From: Natrinema amylolyticus_A | GTDB lineage: Archaea; Halobacteriota; Halobacteria; Halobacteriales; Natrialbaceae | Assembly: GCF_042678045.1 (NCBI RefSeq) | Contig: NZ_JBHUDI010000009.1 | Location: 323,316 to 387,315 of the forward strand | DNA length: 64,000 nucleotides | Reading direction: 5' to 3' | Part shown: piece after piece, positions 43,192 to 52,478 of the stretch | Layout of the letters: every line of letters begins with the position of its first letter | Position numbering within the stretch: position 1 is the first letter of the stretch | Program-made: the position numbers and the translations under genes | The notes under the pieces: generated by a model | What the model was told of the DNA's origin: nothing | Seen by the model: the letters and a program-made list of their open reading frames with translations, nothing else | Databases searched by the model: none

Positions 43192-44259
43192 TCAGTCCTC
43201 GAGTGCGACCGTCCGTCCCTTTTCGCTCGAGTCGTAGATCCCGTCGATGACCCGCTGGACTGCGAGTGCCTCCTCGACGGTGTTTTGGCGCTCCCCGTCG
43301 TTGGCGATCCGATCGAAAAAGGCCTGCTGCTCGTCCGAATGGGTATCGTTCTGGCGCGTCTCGACCGACGTGTCCTCGAGGTGATCCGGACCGATGCTGC
43401 TCGCCGAGTAGATAGAAAGGTCGCCCTCGAGGAGGTCGAAGCGGGCGGCGGCGTCGGTCCCGCGAGCGATGAACTCGTGGGTGGCCGGCCGGTTGGTCGC
43501 CCATGCGACCTCGAGTGAGATCGTTCGGTTCCCCGCACACCGAATGAAGGCGCTGGCGGAATCGTCGACGTCGAACCCGCCGGGACCTGCGTCCTCGGCC
43601 CACATGTCGAGATAGGCGTACTCCTCGCGGGAGCCGAACTCACTGCGAGCCACGCCGCTTACCTCCTCGACGTCGGGGTACCCGAGCAGGTATAACGCCA
43701 GATCGATTGCGTGGACGCCTAGATCGATAAGCGCACCGCCGCCGGCGATCTGCCGGCGAGTGAACCACGAGCCACGGCCCGGGATCCCGCGCCGACGGAC
43801 GTAGTTGGCCTCGACGTGTGACACGTCGCCGAGTTCTCCCCGATCGATACGGTTTTTCACGATCCGGACCGTGTTCGCAAACCGGTTGTTGAACCCCACC
43901 ATGGCATAGCCGTCCGAATCCGCGGCTGCCTCGGCGATCTGCTCTGCGCTGTCGACGGAGTGACCGAGTGGCTTCTCGAGCAAAACGTGGAGGTCCCGTT
44001 CGAAGGCGTCGACCGCGTACTCTTCGTGGTACTTGTTCGGTGTCGTGATGATGACGGCGTCGACGGTATCGTACAACTCGTGATGATCGTCGTAGACGTC
44101 GACGTCGTATCGGCGGGTAAAGCGTGTCCGTGCCTCGGCGGCGACGTCCATGCCACCGGCGAGTGTCACGCCGTGCTCGACGAGTCGTTCCGCGTGATAC
44201 TGGCCGATGTTGCCGAGCCCGACGATTCCAGCGTTGATATCGGATCGATCTTGTATCAT
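43192..44259 (-). CDS. Gfo/Idh/MocA family oxidoreductase
   Basis: A 355-aa NAD(P)-dependent dehydrogenase. The Rossmann motif GIVGLGNIG is at 11-19 and the family's EKPLGH at 95-100, with catalytic-region residues in LIDLGVHAIDLALYLLGYP. The C-terminal GFO_IDH_MocA domain (HVEANYVRRRGIPGRGSWF onwards) completes it. It probably oxidises a sugar or inositol derivative imported by the ABC system upstream. The start is ATG at 44259 with a TATA-like TGATATAGC about 60 bp upstream, so it may be transcribed separately from the ABC operon. Confidence 0.88.
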   Translation of the reverse strand: MIQDRSDINAGIVGLGNIGQYHAERLVEHGVTLAGGMDVAAEARTRFTRRYDVDVYDDHHELYDTVDAVIITTPNKYHEEYAVDAFERDLHVLLEKPLGHSVDSAEQIAEAAADSDGYAMVGFNNRFANTVRIVKNRIDRGELGDVSHVEANYVRRRGIPGRGSWFTRRQIAGGGALIDLGVHAIDLALYLLGYPDVEEVSGVARSEFGSREEYAYLDMWAEDAGPGGFDVDDSASAFIRCAGNRTISLEVAWATNRPATHEFIARGTDAAARFDLLEGDLSIYSASSIGPDHLEDTSVETRQNDTHSDEQQAFFDRIANDGERQNTVEEALAVQRVIDGIYDSSEKGRTVALED

Positions 44260-44527
44260 TTCGATGTCGTTGGTGTGCTGTCCGCGGCCGTTTCGTTTCA
44301 GTCCGATACACCCATTCCCGCTATATCAAATCATTCGGCTCGAGCGACTTCTCTCCATCGCCAACTGAGTGCGTGGATCGAAGATCGCTTCCTCCGGCCG
44401 CCGATTCGGGAGACCTGTTCTATCAGCAGCCGGACTGATCCAGCCCCCGATCGCACACGACCGGTCGTCGCCAGCGAGGTGGAGGGACTACGACGCGATC
44501 GGTGTGTGAATCGGGTCCGTTGGGAGG

Positions 44528-45712
44528 CTATTCGGCTTCCGTCGGCGCTGCGCCGGGCTCTGATCCCTCGAGGCCGGTGATGCCGTGGACCAGTGCGTCG
44601 CCGGTGTCTGCATCGAAGAGGTGGATCTTCGAGCGGTCTAACACGACGTCGACGTCTTGGCCTGCTTCGATCTCCGTGTCGGGGGTGACACTCATTAGCA
44701 ACTGGTTCGGCGACGTGGCGGGGTCTTCTTCCATCGACCCTTCCACGTCCTCGGCCAGCAGCAGGTAGACGAACACCTCGTCACCCATGGGCTCGAGCAC
44801 GTCAGTCTTGGCGTCGATCGGATCGGTCGGCGCGGCAAGCGAGTCGGCATACCGAGTCAGATGGACGTCTTCCGGCCGGATACCCAGCGTGACAGTGTCG
44901 CCGACCGATACCCCCGGCAGCCGCGTGGCATCCAAGTCGACGGTGAAGTTGCTCGTCTCGAGGCCGCCGTCGACGACCTCACCGTCGGAGAAATTCATCG
45001 AGGGTGAGCCGATAAAGCCGGCGACGAACCGGTTCGTCGGTTCGTTGTAACAGACCAGCGGCGGGGCGATCTGCTGGAGTTTCCCGTCGTTCAAGACGGC
45101 GATCCGGTTCGACATCGTCATCGCCTCGGCCTGGTCGTGGGTGACATAGATGACCGTCGCGTCCAGTTCCCGGTGGAGTCGCTGGAGCTCCGTGCGCATG
45201 TGGACCCGCAGCTTCGCGTCTAAGTTCGCCAGCGGTTCGTCCATCAGGAACACGTCCGGGTTGCGGACGATCGCGCGGGCGATGCCGACCCGCTGTTGCT
45301 GGCCACCGGACATATCCGCCGGCATCCGGTCTAACATTCCCTCGAGCTGGACGATATCGGCAGCCTGCTCGACGCGACGCCGGACCTCCTCGTCGTCGTA
45401 CTTTCGCAGTCGGAGCCCGAAGGAGATGTTCTCGTAGACGTCCATGTGCGGGAACAGCGCGATGTTCTGGAAGACCATCGCGACACCCCGGTCCTTCGGA
45501 GCGAGGTCGGTGACGTCGTCGTCGCCGATGTACACCCGACCTTCCGTGGGCTGGGTCAGCCCCGCGACCGTCTCCATCGTCGTCGACTTCCCACAGCCGG
45601 AGGGGCCGACGAAGGTGACGAACTCACCGTCTTCGACCTCGAGGCTGATATCGTCGACTGCCGTTTCTTCTCCGTACCGTTTCGTGATGTTCTCGAGTCG
45701 TACTCGTGCCAT
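44528..45712 (-). CDS. sugar ABC transporter ATP-binding protein (MalK/UgpC type)
   Basis: A 394-aa ATPase on the cytoplasmic face. Walker A GPSGCGKST at 36-44, Q-loop near VFQNIALFPHM, signature MSGGQQQRVGIARA at 134-147, and Walker B VFLMDEP at 154-160. The C-terminal TOBE/regulatory domain (about 235-385; LGIRPEDVHLT) is typical of MalK-type carbohydrate importers. It is the last gene of the operon, starting 9 bp after the second permease. Confidence 0.93.
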   Translation of the reverse strand: MARVRLENITKRYGEETAVDDISLEVEDGEFVTFVGPSGCGKSTTMETVAGLTQPTEGRVYIGDDDVTDLAPKDRGVAMVFQNIALFPHMDVYENISFGLRLRKYDDEEVRRRVEQAADIVQLEGMLDRMPADMSGGQQQRVGIARAIVRNPDVFLMDEPLANLDAKLRVHMRTELQRLHRELDATVIYVTHDQAEAMTMSNRIAVLNDGKLQQIAPPLVCYNEPTNRFVAGFIGSPSMNFSDGEVVDGGLETSNFTVDLDATRLPGVSVGDTVTLGIRPEDVHLTRYADSLAAPTDPIDAKTDVLEPMGDEVFVYLLLAEDVEGSMEEDPATSPNQLLMSVTPDTEIEAGQDVDVVLDRSKIHLFDADTGDALVHGITGLEGSEPGAAPTEAE

Positions 45713-45721
45713 TGTCTTGTC

Positions 45722-46753
45722 TTACTCCTTGAGTGCGCCTGCAGTCAGTCCGCTCACGATCTTTTCCTGTGCGATCACTACGAGAATCGCGACGGGGATC
45801 ACCCCGAGGATGCTCGCAGCAGCCATGAGGTTGTACAACACCTGATACTGCCCCTGATAGGCGAGGATGCCGTCGAGGATCGGCGCCCAGTTCTGGGGCT
45901 GGCCGTCGGTCATCAGGAACGAGAAGAAGAACTCGTTGTAGACGGCGATGAACGTCAACACGCCCGCAGTCGCGACACCGGGTGCCGACAGCGGGATGAT
46001 GACTCTGAAGAGCGCGCCCAGCCGGGTCGTCCCCTCGACGCGGGCCGCGTCCTCTAACCCGTCCGGGATCTGCGAGTAGAACGTCGTGAGGATGAAGATC
46101 GCCAGCGGCATGAAGATCGCCGACAGCGGGGTCACGATGGCGAACGGCGTGTTGTAGAGGGTACCGTCGCCGGTGATCGGCTCGAGGATCGCGAACGACG
46201 TGTTGAAGAGGTCGTTTAGCGGGATGAAGAAGGCCGCTGGCGGGAAAAACGAGATCACCAGCACCAGTAGCATCAACGGCGTCCGACCGGGGAACTCGAG
46301 ACGGCCGAAGGCATACCCCGCGAGGCTGGCGATGACGAGGACGACGACTGTCGATGCAAGTGCGATCACGAAGCTATTGAACATGTAGATGTGGAAGGGG
46401 ATGACCTCGAAGACCTCGACGAATGCACCCGGATTGAAGCCGTTGGGTGTAAAGACGATGTCCTGCAGTTGCCCTTCCGGCGTCAGCGCGACCATGAGCA
46501 GCCAGTAGAACGGGAATAGTGTGGTAAACAGGAAGAAGATCGCCGCGACGTAGAACATCGCCCGGTAGACCCGTTCGGGATGGGAGATGGAGTCCGCGAC
46601 CCACTGCTGGAGTGGGCCGCGGTCGAGTTCCGCGTCGCGGTCGTCCTCGAGGACGGTCCCGCCGTCAGGGCGATGCAGTGTCGGGTCGCGCTCGCTGTTG
46701 TCGGTCGACTCGGTCACGGTCGTGGAGTCAGTGTCGTCTGTTGGATCGGTCAT
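45722..46753 (-). CDS. carbohydrate ABC transporter permease (MalG type)
   Basis: A 343-aa membrane protein. A long acidic N-terminus (about 60 residues, rich in Thr/Asp/Ser) is followed by six helices. The EAA-loop segment is DAARVEGTTRLGALFRVIIPLSAPG, which contacts the ATPase. Its start shares one base with the stop of the first permease (TGATG), showing coupled translation. Confidence 0.92.
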   Translation of the reverse strand: MTDPTDDTDSTTVTESTDNSERDPTLHRPDGGTVLEDDRDAELDRGPLQQWVADSISHPERVYRAMFYVAAIFFLFTTLFPFYWLLMVALTPEGQLQDIVFTPNGFNPGAFVEVFEVIPFHIYMFNSFVIALASTVVVLVIASLAGYAFGRLEFPGRTPLMLLVLVISFFPPAAFFIPLNDLFNTSFAILEPITGDGTLYNTPFAIVTPLSAIFMPLAIFILTTFYSQIPDGLEDAARVEGTTRLGALFRVIIPLSAPGVATAGVLTFIAVYNEFFFSFLMTDGQPQNWAPILDGILAYQGQYQVLYNLMAAASILGVIPVAILVVIAQEKIVSGLTAGALKE

Positions 46754-47790
46754 CAGTACATCCCTCCTTCGGTATCACGGAAGAGCAGTACGTACACGCC
46801 GATGATCAGGCCGATCACCAACGCCGTCGCGAAGGCCACTGCGGCGGCCGTCGCGTAGATGCGCGTCCCGCCGAACATCGCCTCGACGACGAGACAGCTC
46901 AGCGACGGCACGGTCGTACAGCCGGCCGTCGACTCGATTAGTCCGAAGACCCGCATCGCGTCCATCGTCCGGAACAGCATCGCGACGAGAAGTGCGGGCA
47001 TGACGAGCGGTAGCGTGATCATCTTGAACCGCTGCCACGGTGACGCACCGGCCACGCGTGCGACATCGTACAGGTTCCGGTCGACGCTCTGGAGCCCCGC
47101 AAGGATCAGCAAGGCCATAAACGCCGACGACTTCCAGATGTCGGCCACCAGAATGATGATGAAGGCATCCCGGCTGTTGGCCAGCGGCGTCGCACTGAAG
47201 AGCCCCAGACTCTGCATGAGGTCGGAGCCGAACCCGACCGTCGGCTGGAACAGCAGGAAGAAGATCATCCCCTGGATGACGATCGGCACCGCCCACGGGA
47301 GGATGATCGCCACGCGGACCCAGCGCCGCCCCGTGAACTCCTGATCGAGCACGTAGGCTTGCCCGAACCCGATCACCGTCTCGACGACGACGCTGATGAC
47401 CGCGAACGCGAGCGTGACGAACAGCGCCTGCTGGAAGAACGGGGTACCGAGCTCGATAAAGGGGAACGACGACGTCAGCCCCACGTCGAGGAACTGCCGG
47501 GCGAGCCGTGCGTTCCCGGCGAGGATGTCGACGTAGTTCTCGATGCCGACGAAGCCACCGAGCGGGTCCAGTCCCCGCGTCTGGTTTGCGCGAAGCGACA
47601 TGAGGAACGTCCGCACCATCGGATAGAACGCGATCAGCGTCAGCAGCGCAAAGGCCGGCAACAACAACAGGTACGCGTAGGCCGCCTCGCTCAGGCCTTC
47701 CATCCAGTTGATGACTGCATTGCCCGTCCGCTCACGATCCGGTCTCCGTTCGGATTCTCCGCCGATCAATCCGTCCGTATCAGTTGCCAT
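46753..47790 (-). CDS. carbohydrate ABC transporter permease (MalF type)
   Basis: A 345-aa membrane protein with six or seven helices and the EAA-loop YDVARVAGASPWQRFKMITLPLVMP. It begins with a charged N-terminus. It overlaps the binding-protein gene by 11 bp. Together with the other three genes it forms a complete importer. Confidence 0.92.
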   Translation of the reverse strand: MATDTDGLIGGESERRPDRERTGNAVINWMEGLSEAAYAYLLLLPAFALLTLIAFYPMVRTFLMSLRANQTRGLDPLGGFVGIENYVDILAGNARLARQFLDVGLTSSFPFIELGTPFFQQALFVTLAFAVISVVVETVIGFGQAYVLDQEFTGRRWVRVAIILPWAVPIVIQGMIFFLLFQPTVGFGSDLMQSLGLFSATPLANSRDAFIIILVADIWKSSAFMALLILAGLQSVDRNLYDVARVAGASPWQRFKMITLPLVMPALLVAMLFRTMDAMRVFGLIESTAGCTTVPSLSCLVVEAMFGGTRIYATAAAVAFATALVIGLIIGVYVLLFRDTEGGMY

Positions 47791-49249
47791 TTGCTTGTAC
47801 CTCCGCTTCGCTCTGCTCGAGTTCGTTCGCGAGATCGTTCATCGCCACTTCGGGCGCTTGTACGCCGCGATAGGCCGCGTTGATCCCCTGATAGATCAGC
47901 GCCGACTGTTCCGGCCAGAGGTCGGTCGCCGGCCGTGGGATCGCGTTCTCGCTGGCCGACTGGACCACGTCGGCGTAGCGAGCGACGGGACCAACGTCGC
48001 TCTGATCGGCTTCCGCGACCAGCTCGAGGTTCGGCGGGAGAAAGCCGCCGAGCTCGAAGACGCTGAGCATGACCGTATCGGTGGCGAACGCCTCGAGGAC
48101 TTGCAGCGCCTCCTCCTGGCGGTTCGAAAACGGACTCACCGCGAGGTTCCAGCCGCCAAGTGCCGCGGTAGTTCCGCCGGTTCCCTCGTACTCGGCTTCC
48201 TCCTGGGAGACCGCATACGGCCTCGTCATGACTCCGAGGTCCTCACCGAAGGCGTCTTCCGTCCCTGTCTCCGCGATTGCGTACGACCAGTTGCGGTTCG
48301 AGACGGCTTCGCCGTTCGAGAACGGATTGAGTGACTCTTGTTCCGTCCACTGGACGATCGCCGACGGACAGATCTGAGGGTAGCCATCGAGGGTGTTGTC
48401 CTCCTCTCCCTCGATGAACGAGCGCATCATCCGGATCGCGTCGATGGTCGACTGCTCGTTGACGCTGATCGGTCGCTCCCCGGCGGTAAACAGGTTCTCG
48501 GTCCCACCGTAGTACGCCCCGCCCCACGAGGTCATTACCTCGTTAAACGTACAGCAGGACAGTCCCTCGTAGGCGGCCGCCTGCGTCGTGTACCCGTAGT
48601 TGAGGTCGGCCTGGTCCCTCGCGTCGCGCACCGCCGCCGAAAACTCCTCCCAACTCGGTGGATCGGTTCCCCAGCTGCCCGTGTTGTAGCCGGCGTCCTC
48701 GATGAGGTCCTGACGGTACAGGGTAAAGCCGAGGTCCGGAAACAGCGGTAGGGCGTGGAGGTCGCCGTTCTGGGGATCACGCGCCGTCTCGAGGATCGCT
48801 TCGAGGTAACTATCATTCACGTACTGAAGCGTCTCGTCCGTGAACTGTTCGCTCAAATTGACAGTCTGGTTCCGAAGGATGAAGGGAACTGTCCAGCCGC
48901 TGTCCATCATGTGGATGTCGGGTGGAGAACGTCCCGCCTCGAGCGCCGACTGGGTGGTCTGCATCCGCGATGCGGAATCGCTCACGACGGTCTGGATCTC
49001 GACGCGGATGTCCTGGTCGAGGCCAGCGTCCCAGAGCGCCTGCTGGATCGACGGCCCGTCGCCGTCACTGTGCATGATCCCCGCGACGTCCGAGGCGGCG
49101 GTCATCACCACCGTTCCCGGCTGGCGACCACGTCCGAGACAACCGGTGACGGCGATGGCGCCGGCCGCAGTCGCTCCTGACGCAGCCTTCAGAAACGACC
49201 GCCGCTCGAGGCGCGACCGGTCGCGTCCGCCGGCAGTATCGCGTCCCAT
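47780..49249 (-). CDS. sugar-binding lipoprotein of the ABC transporter
   Basis: A 489-aa extracellular solute-binding protein. A Tat signal (LERRSFLKAASGATAAG) leads to a lipobox cysteine C37 (VTGC), so it is a lipid-anchored exported protein. The mature part has the family 1 binding fold (PPDIHMMDSGWTVPFIL; DLHALPLFPDLGFTLYRQDLIEDAGY). First gene of the operon; its TATA box is at 49288-49296. The sugar cannot be named from sequence; a trehalose, maltose or glucose-type oligosaccharide is plausible. Confidence 0.92.
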   Translation of the reverse strand: MGRDTAGGRDRSRLERRSFLKAASGATAAGAIAVTGCLGRGRQPGTVVMTAASDVAGIMHSDGDGPSIQQALWDAGLDQDIRVEIQTVVSDSASRMQTTQSALEAGRSPPDIHMMDSGWTVPFILRNQTVNLSEQFTDETLQYVNDSYLEAILETARDPQNGDLHALPLFPDLGFTLYRQDLIEDAGYNTGSWGTDPPSWEEFSAAVRDARDQADLNYGYTTQAAAYEGLSCCTFNEVMTSWGGAYYGGTENLFTAGERPISVNEQSTIDAIRMMRSFIEGEEDNTLDGYPQICPSAIVQWTEQESLNPFSNGEAVSNRNWSYAIAETGTEDAFGEDLGVMTRPYAVSQEEAEYEGTGGTTAALGGWNLAVSPFSNRQEEALQVLEAFATDTVMLSVFELGGFLPPNLELVAEADQSDVGPVARYADVVQSASENAIPRPATDLWPEQSALIYQGINAAYRGVQAPEVAMNDLANELEQSEAEVQANGN

Positions 49250-49287
49250 GACCAGTAATCAGTCCACGGCCCCGAACTTAGTTGTTG

Positions 49288-49296
49288 GTTATAAAT
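49288..49296 (-). promoter_or_regulatory. TATA box of the sugar ABC operon
   Basis: ATTTATAAC on the minus strand, about 43 bp before the ATG at 49249. Candidate operators lie upstream of it. Confidence 0.55.
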
Positions 49297-49312
49297 ATTG
49301 TAATAAAGCATG

Positions 49313-49393
49313 ACTGTCGAGTCGTCGTGCCGGTTCCGACGAACCGGTCAACGCCCACGCCAGCGCCGGACGAGTACATTCCTGCTCGACAGT
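49313..49393. promoter_or_regulatory. inverted repeats upstream of the sugar ABC operon
   Basis: A perfect 7-bp arm hairpin CCGGTTC (49330-49336) and GAACCGG (49341-49347) lies within a wider 9-bp inverted pair ACTGTCGAG (49313-49321) and CTCGACAGT (49385-49393). They are placed just upstream of the TATA box. Candidate TrmB or other operator; the textbook TACT-N-GAGTA pattern was not seen. The rest of the 408-bp gap holds repeat copy c and no gene. Confidence 0.4.
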
Positions 49394-49576
49394 GATATTG
49401 GACGTTCTAATCGCTCATTGTCGTTCGGCGGTCGGCAGGTGCCAGCAGACGACGGATATATCACCAAAGCAAGGAGGTATGGGCCGCTTCTCTGACACCA
49501 GTGACGCTCGAGTGCCCCCACGACCGAGTACGTGTGATCGTGGGAGTCCTGTCACTCGTGTCGATCGACCGGCCCC

Positions 49577-49658
49577 ATACGGACTCCTGTCAGTCAGTGC
49601 CGACGCACCCACATGACGAGTTGCGGATACGCCGAGCCACAGTGACAGCAGCCCGTAT
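49577..49658. repeat. dispersed palindromic intergenic repeat, copy c
   Basis: Ends ATACGGACTCCTGTCAGT and AGTGACAGCAGCCCGTAT. The interior differs from copy b. Its last base is the first base of the minus-strand stop codon (TCA on the plus strand) of the TrmB gene. Confidence 0.72.
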
Positions 49659-50725
49659 CAGGCGTCCTCGAGCGTCGGCGGCTCGGTCCGACCGATGTGG
49701 ATCTCGTGGGCCTCGACGTCCTCGAGGGCAGCGACACGGCCGCCGACGGAGACCTCCTCGCCCTCCTCGGTTTCGATCGTGAGGCTGGCGACTTCCTCGC
49801 TGATCTCGAAGGAGATATCGAGAATGCGGCCGCGGACGATCCGTTGACCGCCGACTTCGACGTCGCGGCCGTCGATGGTCGCGTAGAACTCGCCGCCCTC
49901 GTCCATGAGGTCTTTAACGCACCGGCGGATCGAGGCGTATTTGCGAGGATAGGTACGGGCGGTGTCGTCCTCGCCGAGCGTTCGTTCGGCGGTCGTCCAG
50001 AGGACGGTCCCGAAGAAGCCAGAGATGAGGAAGCCAAGCGCCGACCGGTTGAAGATGACGCCGTAGCGGTCCTGATCGTCGCGCAGGGCGTCCTGGGTCG
50101 CGTACATCGAGTAGTTGCCGTCGGCGACGGCGACGACCGGCGTCGTGATCCCGCGTCGAGCGCGTGCGGTCGATGCGACCGCGCCGTAATCGAACTCGTC
50201 CGGATCGGGGGCCTCGCTCGCCGGCGTCACGATCAGGTCGACGCTCACGCCGGCCTCGACCGCATCACGCAGGTCCGCTTCGAACCGGGTCAGCAGGTCC
50301 GGCGTCAGCGACAGTGCAAGTTCGAACTCGGCGCTGTCGATGACCTCCTCCAAATAGCGCAGGATCGTCGACCGCGATTTGACCAGCGAGACGGCCTCCG
50401 TATCTCTGGCCGGCGCGGTGTAGCGGGCCTCGAGTTCGGTGATCATCTGCTCGAATGAGGTCTGGACATCGTCGAAGGCCTCCGCGGGATCGATCGCGAC
50501 GACCTTCATCGGGCGGGACTCGCGCAGTTCGACCAGGCCGCGGTCGCTCAGGCTGCGAACGGTATCGTACACGCGGGGCTGGGGGATCTCCGTCCGGTCT
50601 GCGATCTCGCTTGCAGTGAGCTGTCCCTGCTCCAAGACGGTGAGATAGGCGTCGATTTCGTACTCGCCGAGATTAAACCGGTCGCCGACGCGTTCGACCG
50701 TCGAGCGAAGTTCGTCTGGTGCCAT
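49658..50725 (-). CDS. TrmB family transcriptional regulator
   Basis: A 355-aa sugar-responsive regulator. The N-terminal winged helix (YEIDAYLTVLEQGQLTASEIADRTEIPQPRVYDTVRSLSDRGLVEL, about 24-70) is followed by a coiled linker and a sugar-binding domain of about 240 residues. TrmB proteins repress or activate carbohydrate ABC operons in haloarchaea and Thermococcales. It lies upstream of and co-directional with the transporter operon, 408 bp before the binding-protein gene. The start at 50725 (MAPDELRSTVERVG) is preferred because an earlier in-frame ATG at 50866 adds 47 unrelated residues. Confidence 0.9.
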   Translation of the reverse strand: MAPDELRSTVERVGDRFNLGEYEIDAYLTVLEQGQLTASEIADRTEIPQPRVYDTVRSLSDRGLVELRESRPMKVVAIDPAEAFDDVQTSFEQMITELEARYTAPARDTEAVSLVKSRSTILRYLEEVIDSAEFELALSLTPDLLTRFEADLRDAVEAGVSVDLIVTPASEAPDPDEFDYGAVASTARARRGITTPVVAVADGNYSMYATQDALRDDQDRYGVIFNRSALGFLISGFFGTVLWTTAERTLGEDDTARTYPRKYASIRRCVKDLMDEGGEFYATIDGRDVEVGGQRIVRGRILDISFEISEEVASLTIETEEGEEVSVGGRVAALEDVEAHEIHIGRTEPPTLEDA

Positions 50726-50864
50726 ACCCAACCCTACGACACCAATGACTAAATGATTTATTATACATCGAGTAGCACGCGTTTTCGAAATCGGGTTGTT
50801 CCGAGACCGGTCGCTCGGAGAGAGGGTCAGAACGCTTAACCACAGCGGGCCTGAGTATGTTGGC

Positions 50865-51869
50865 ATGCGCGGGGTCCTTCAGGCCAACGAAGGTACCGCC
50901 GAGAATTCGGTAGCCAGGGTGATCCAAGACCTCCTCCCGGGAACGGTTCCCCTGGACGTGATCGAGATCGTCCTCGCACTCGTCGTGCTCGCCGCCGGCT
51001 GGTACCTCTCGAAGGTCATCGTTCGCCTCGCCGGCCGGACGGTCGCACGCCGGATCAAACGACCGAGCGTCACACGATCGGTTCTCAGCGGCGTGAGAGC
51101 CATTGCCCTCATCTGGACCGTGGCCATCGCTGCCCGCATCCTCGGCGTCGGCAATACACAGATCCTCCTGTCCGTGACCGTCATCTCGGCCGTGATCGCG
51201 GTCGTCCTCGCCCCCGTGGTCGGCAGTCTAATCAACGGGTTCTACGTGTTGGCCGACCGCCCCTACGAGATCGGCGACATGATCGAGGTGACCGACGTTG
51301 GCCACCGTGGGTTCGTCGAGGACATCACGATCCGGTACACGAAGATCTTCACTCTCCAGAACACCTTTATCGTCATTCCCAACTCCGCGATCTACGAACG
51401 TGACGTCATCAACTACTCCGCGGAAGACGAGCGCACGCGGGTTTCGCTGACGCTCGATATCACCTACGAGAGCGACCTCGAGGCGGCACGGCAAGCCGCC
51501 GAGCGGGCTGCTCGGGCCGTCGACGACGTCATTTCCGGCGGGCCTGACATTCGAATCGGTAGCGCCCGGTACGCCGCGGCCCCGAACTGCGTGATCGATG
51601 AGTACGGAGATCACGGGATCGCCCTCGAACTCTACTTCTGGATGAAACATCCATACAAACAGCCGATCATCCGGTCGGCGGTCCAGGAGGAGATCGGTGA
51701 GCGATTCGCGGACCTCGACGTCGAGTTCGCCTACCCCCGCCGCCACCACGTCTTCGACGAGACCAGCGGCGTCGCCCGGTTGGCCGTCGACGAATCGGGC
51801 TTCCAACGGTCGCCGACCGACTCGGCCGTCGAGCCGAGCGAGAGTCCCGCGGATCCGGCGGACCAGTGA
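50865..51869 (+). CDS. MscS-family mechanosensitive channel
   Basis: A 334-aa membrane channel that releases solutes on osmotic down-shock. It has an N-terminal helix (IVLALVVLAAGWYL), then two more ending in a pore-lining helix (VTVISAVIAVVLAPVVGSLINGF). The cytoplasmic MscS beta domain follows (RPYEIGDMIEVTDVGHRGFVEDITIRYTKI) and a C-terminal alpha-beta part (HPYKQPIIRSAVQEEIGERF). The start at 50865 is preferred over 50796, which adds hydrophilic residues. Adjacent to and divergent from TrmB. Confidence 0.9.
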   Translation: MRGVLQANEGTAENSVARVIQDLLPGTVPLDVIEIVLALVVLAAGWYLSKVIVRLAGRTVARRIKRPSVTRSVLSGVRAIALIWTVAIAARILGVGNTQILLSVTVISAVIAVVLAPVVGSLINGFYVLADRPYEIGDMIEVTDVGHRGFVEDITIRYTKIFTLQNTFIVIPNSAIYERDVINYSAEDERTRVSLTLDITYESDLEAARQAAERAARAVDDVISGGPDIRIGSARYAAAPNCVIDEYGDHGIALELYFWMKHPYKQPIIRSAVQEEIGERFADLDVEFAYPRRHHVFDETSGVARLAVDESGFQRSPTDSAVEPSESPADPADQ

Positions 51870-51986
51870 TCGCCCCGGCTGCTGTGCGAGCCGATCCAGC
51901 GTTCGTCCGGCCGGGTCGCTCCCACCGACTCGTAGTGTGGGTGTAATTTATACTGGGTCCGACCCAATTCCAAACTCGACCGACAG

Positions 51987-52430
51987 ATGTACGACGATAT
52001 TTTGATTCCCACGGACGGAAGCGACACGATTTCCGAGACGCTCACTCACGGACTCCCGATCGCCGCCGACAACGACGCGACGGTTCACGCGTTGTACGTC
52101 GTCGACAGCCGCATCACCGCTGCCGCCGACGACGAGACCAGTGCAGACCTCGAACGCTCGCTGCAGGACGAAGGGCAGGCGGCCGTCGCCGAGGTCGAGG
52201 AGCGAGCGGTCGACGAGGGCCTCGAGACCGTCAGTGACGTTCGACAGGGAACGCCGTCGAAGACGATCCTTCAGTACGCCGACGAGCAGGATATCGATCT
52301 GATCGTCATCGGAACGCGGGGCAAGAGTCCACGCGAGAAGGTTACCTCGCTGGGCAGTGTGTCCGAACGAGTCGTCGACAACGCCTCGGTTCCGGTGTTC
52401 GTCGTCCGGAACGCGGGCGAACACGAGTAA
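51987..52430 (+). CDS. universal stress protein
   Basis: A 147-aa UspA-family protein. It opens MYDDILIPTDGSDTISETLTHG and has the ATP-binding motif VIGTRGKSPREKVTSLGSVSERV near the C-terminus, then SVPVFVVRNAG. The start fits the family exactly. It is convergent with a second Usp gene; the two stops are only about 50 bp apart, separated by half a repeat. Confidence 0.9.
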   Translation: MYDDILIPTDGSDTISETLTHGLPIAADNDATVHALYVVDSRITAAADDETSADLERSLQDEGQAAVAEVEERAVDEGLETVSDVRQGTPSKTILQYADEQDIDLIVIGTRGKSPREKVTSLGSVSERVVDNASVPVFVVRNAGEHE

Positions 52431-52440
52431 GTCGGGAGAC

Positions 52441-52478
52441 TGTGACAATAGCCGGGAAACAGAGACAGCAGCCCGTAT
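52441..52478. repeat. half copy (f) of the palindromic repeat
   Basis: Only the right end AGACAGCAGCCCGTAT is present. Its last base belongs to the stop codon of the minus-strand Usp gene, exactly as in copy c. Confidence 0.55.
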
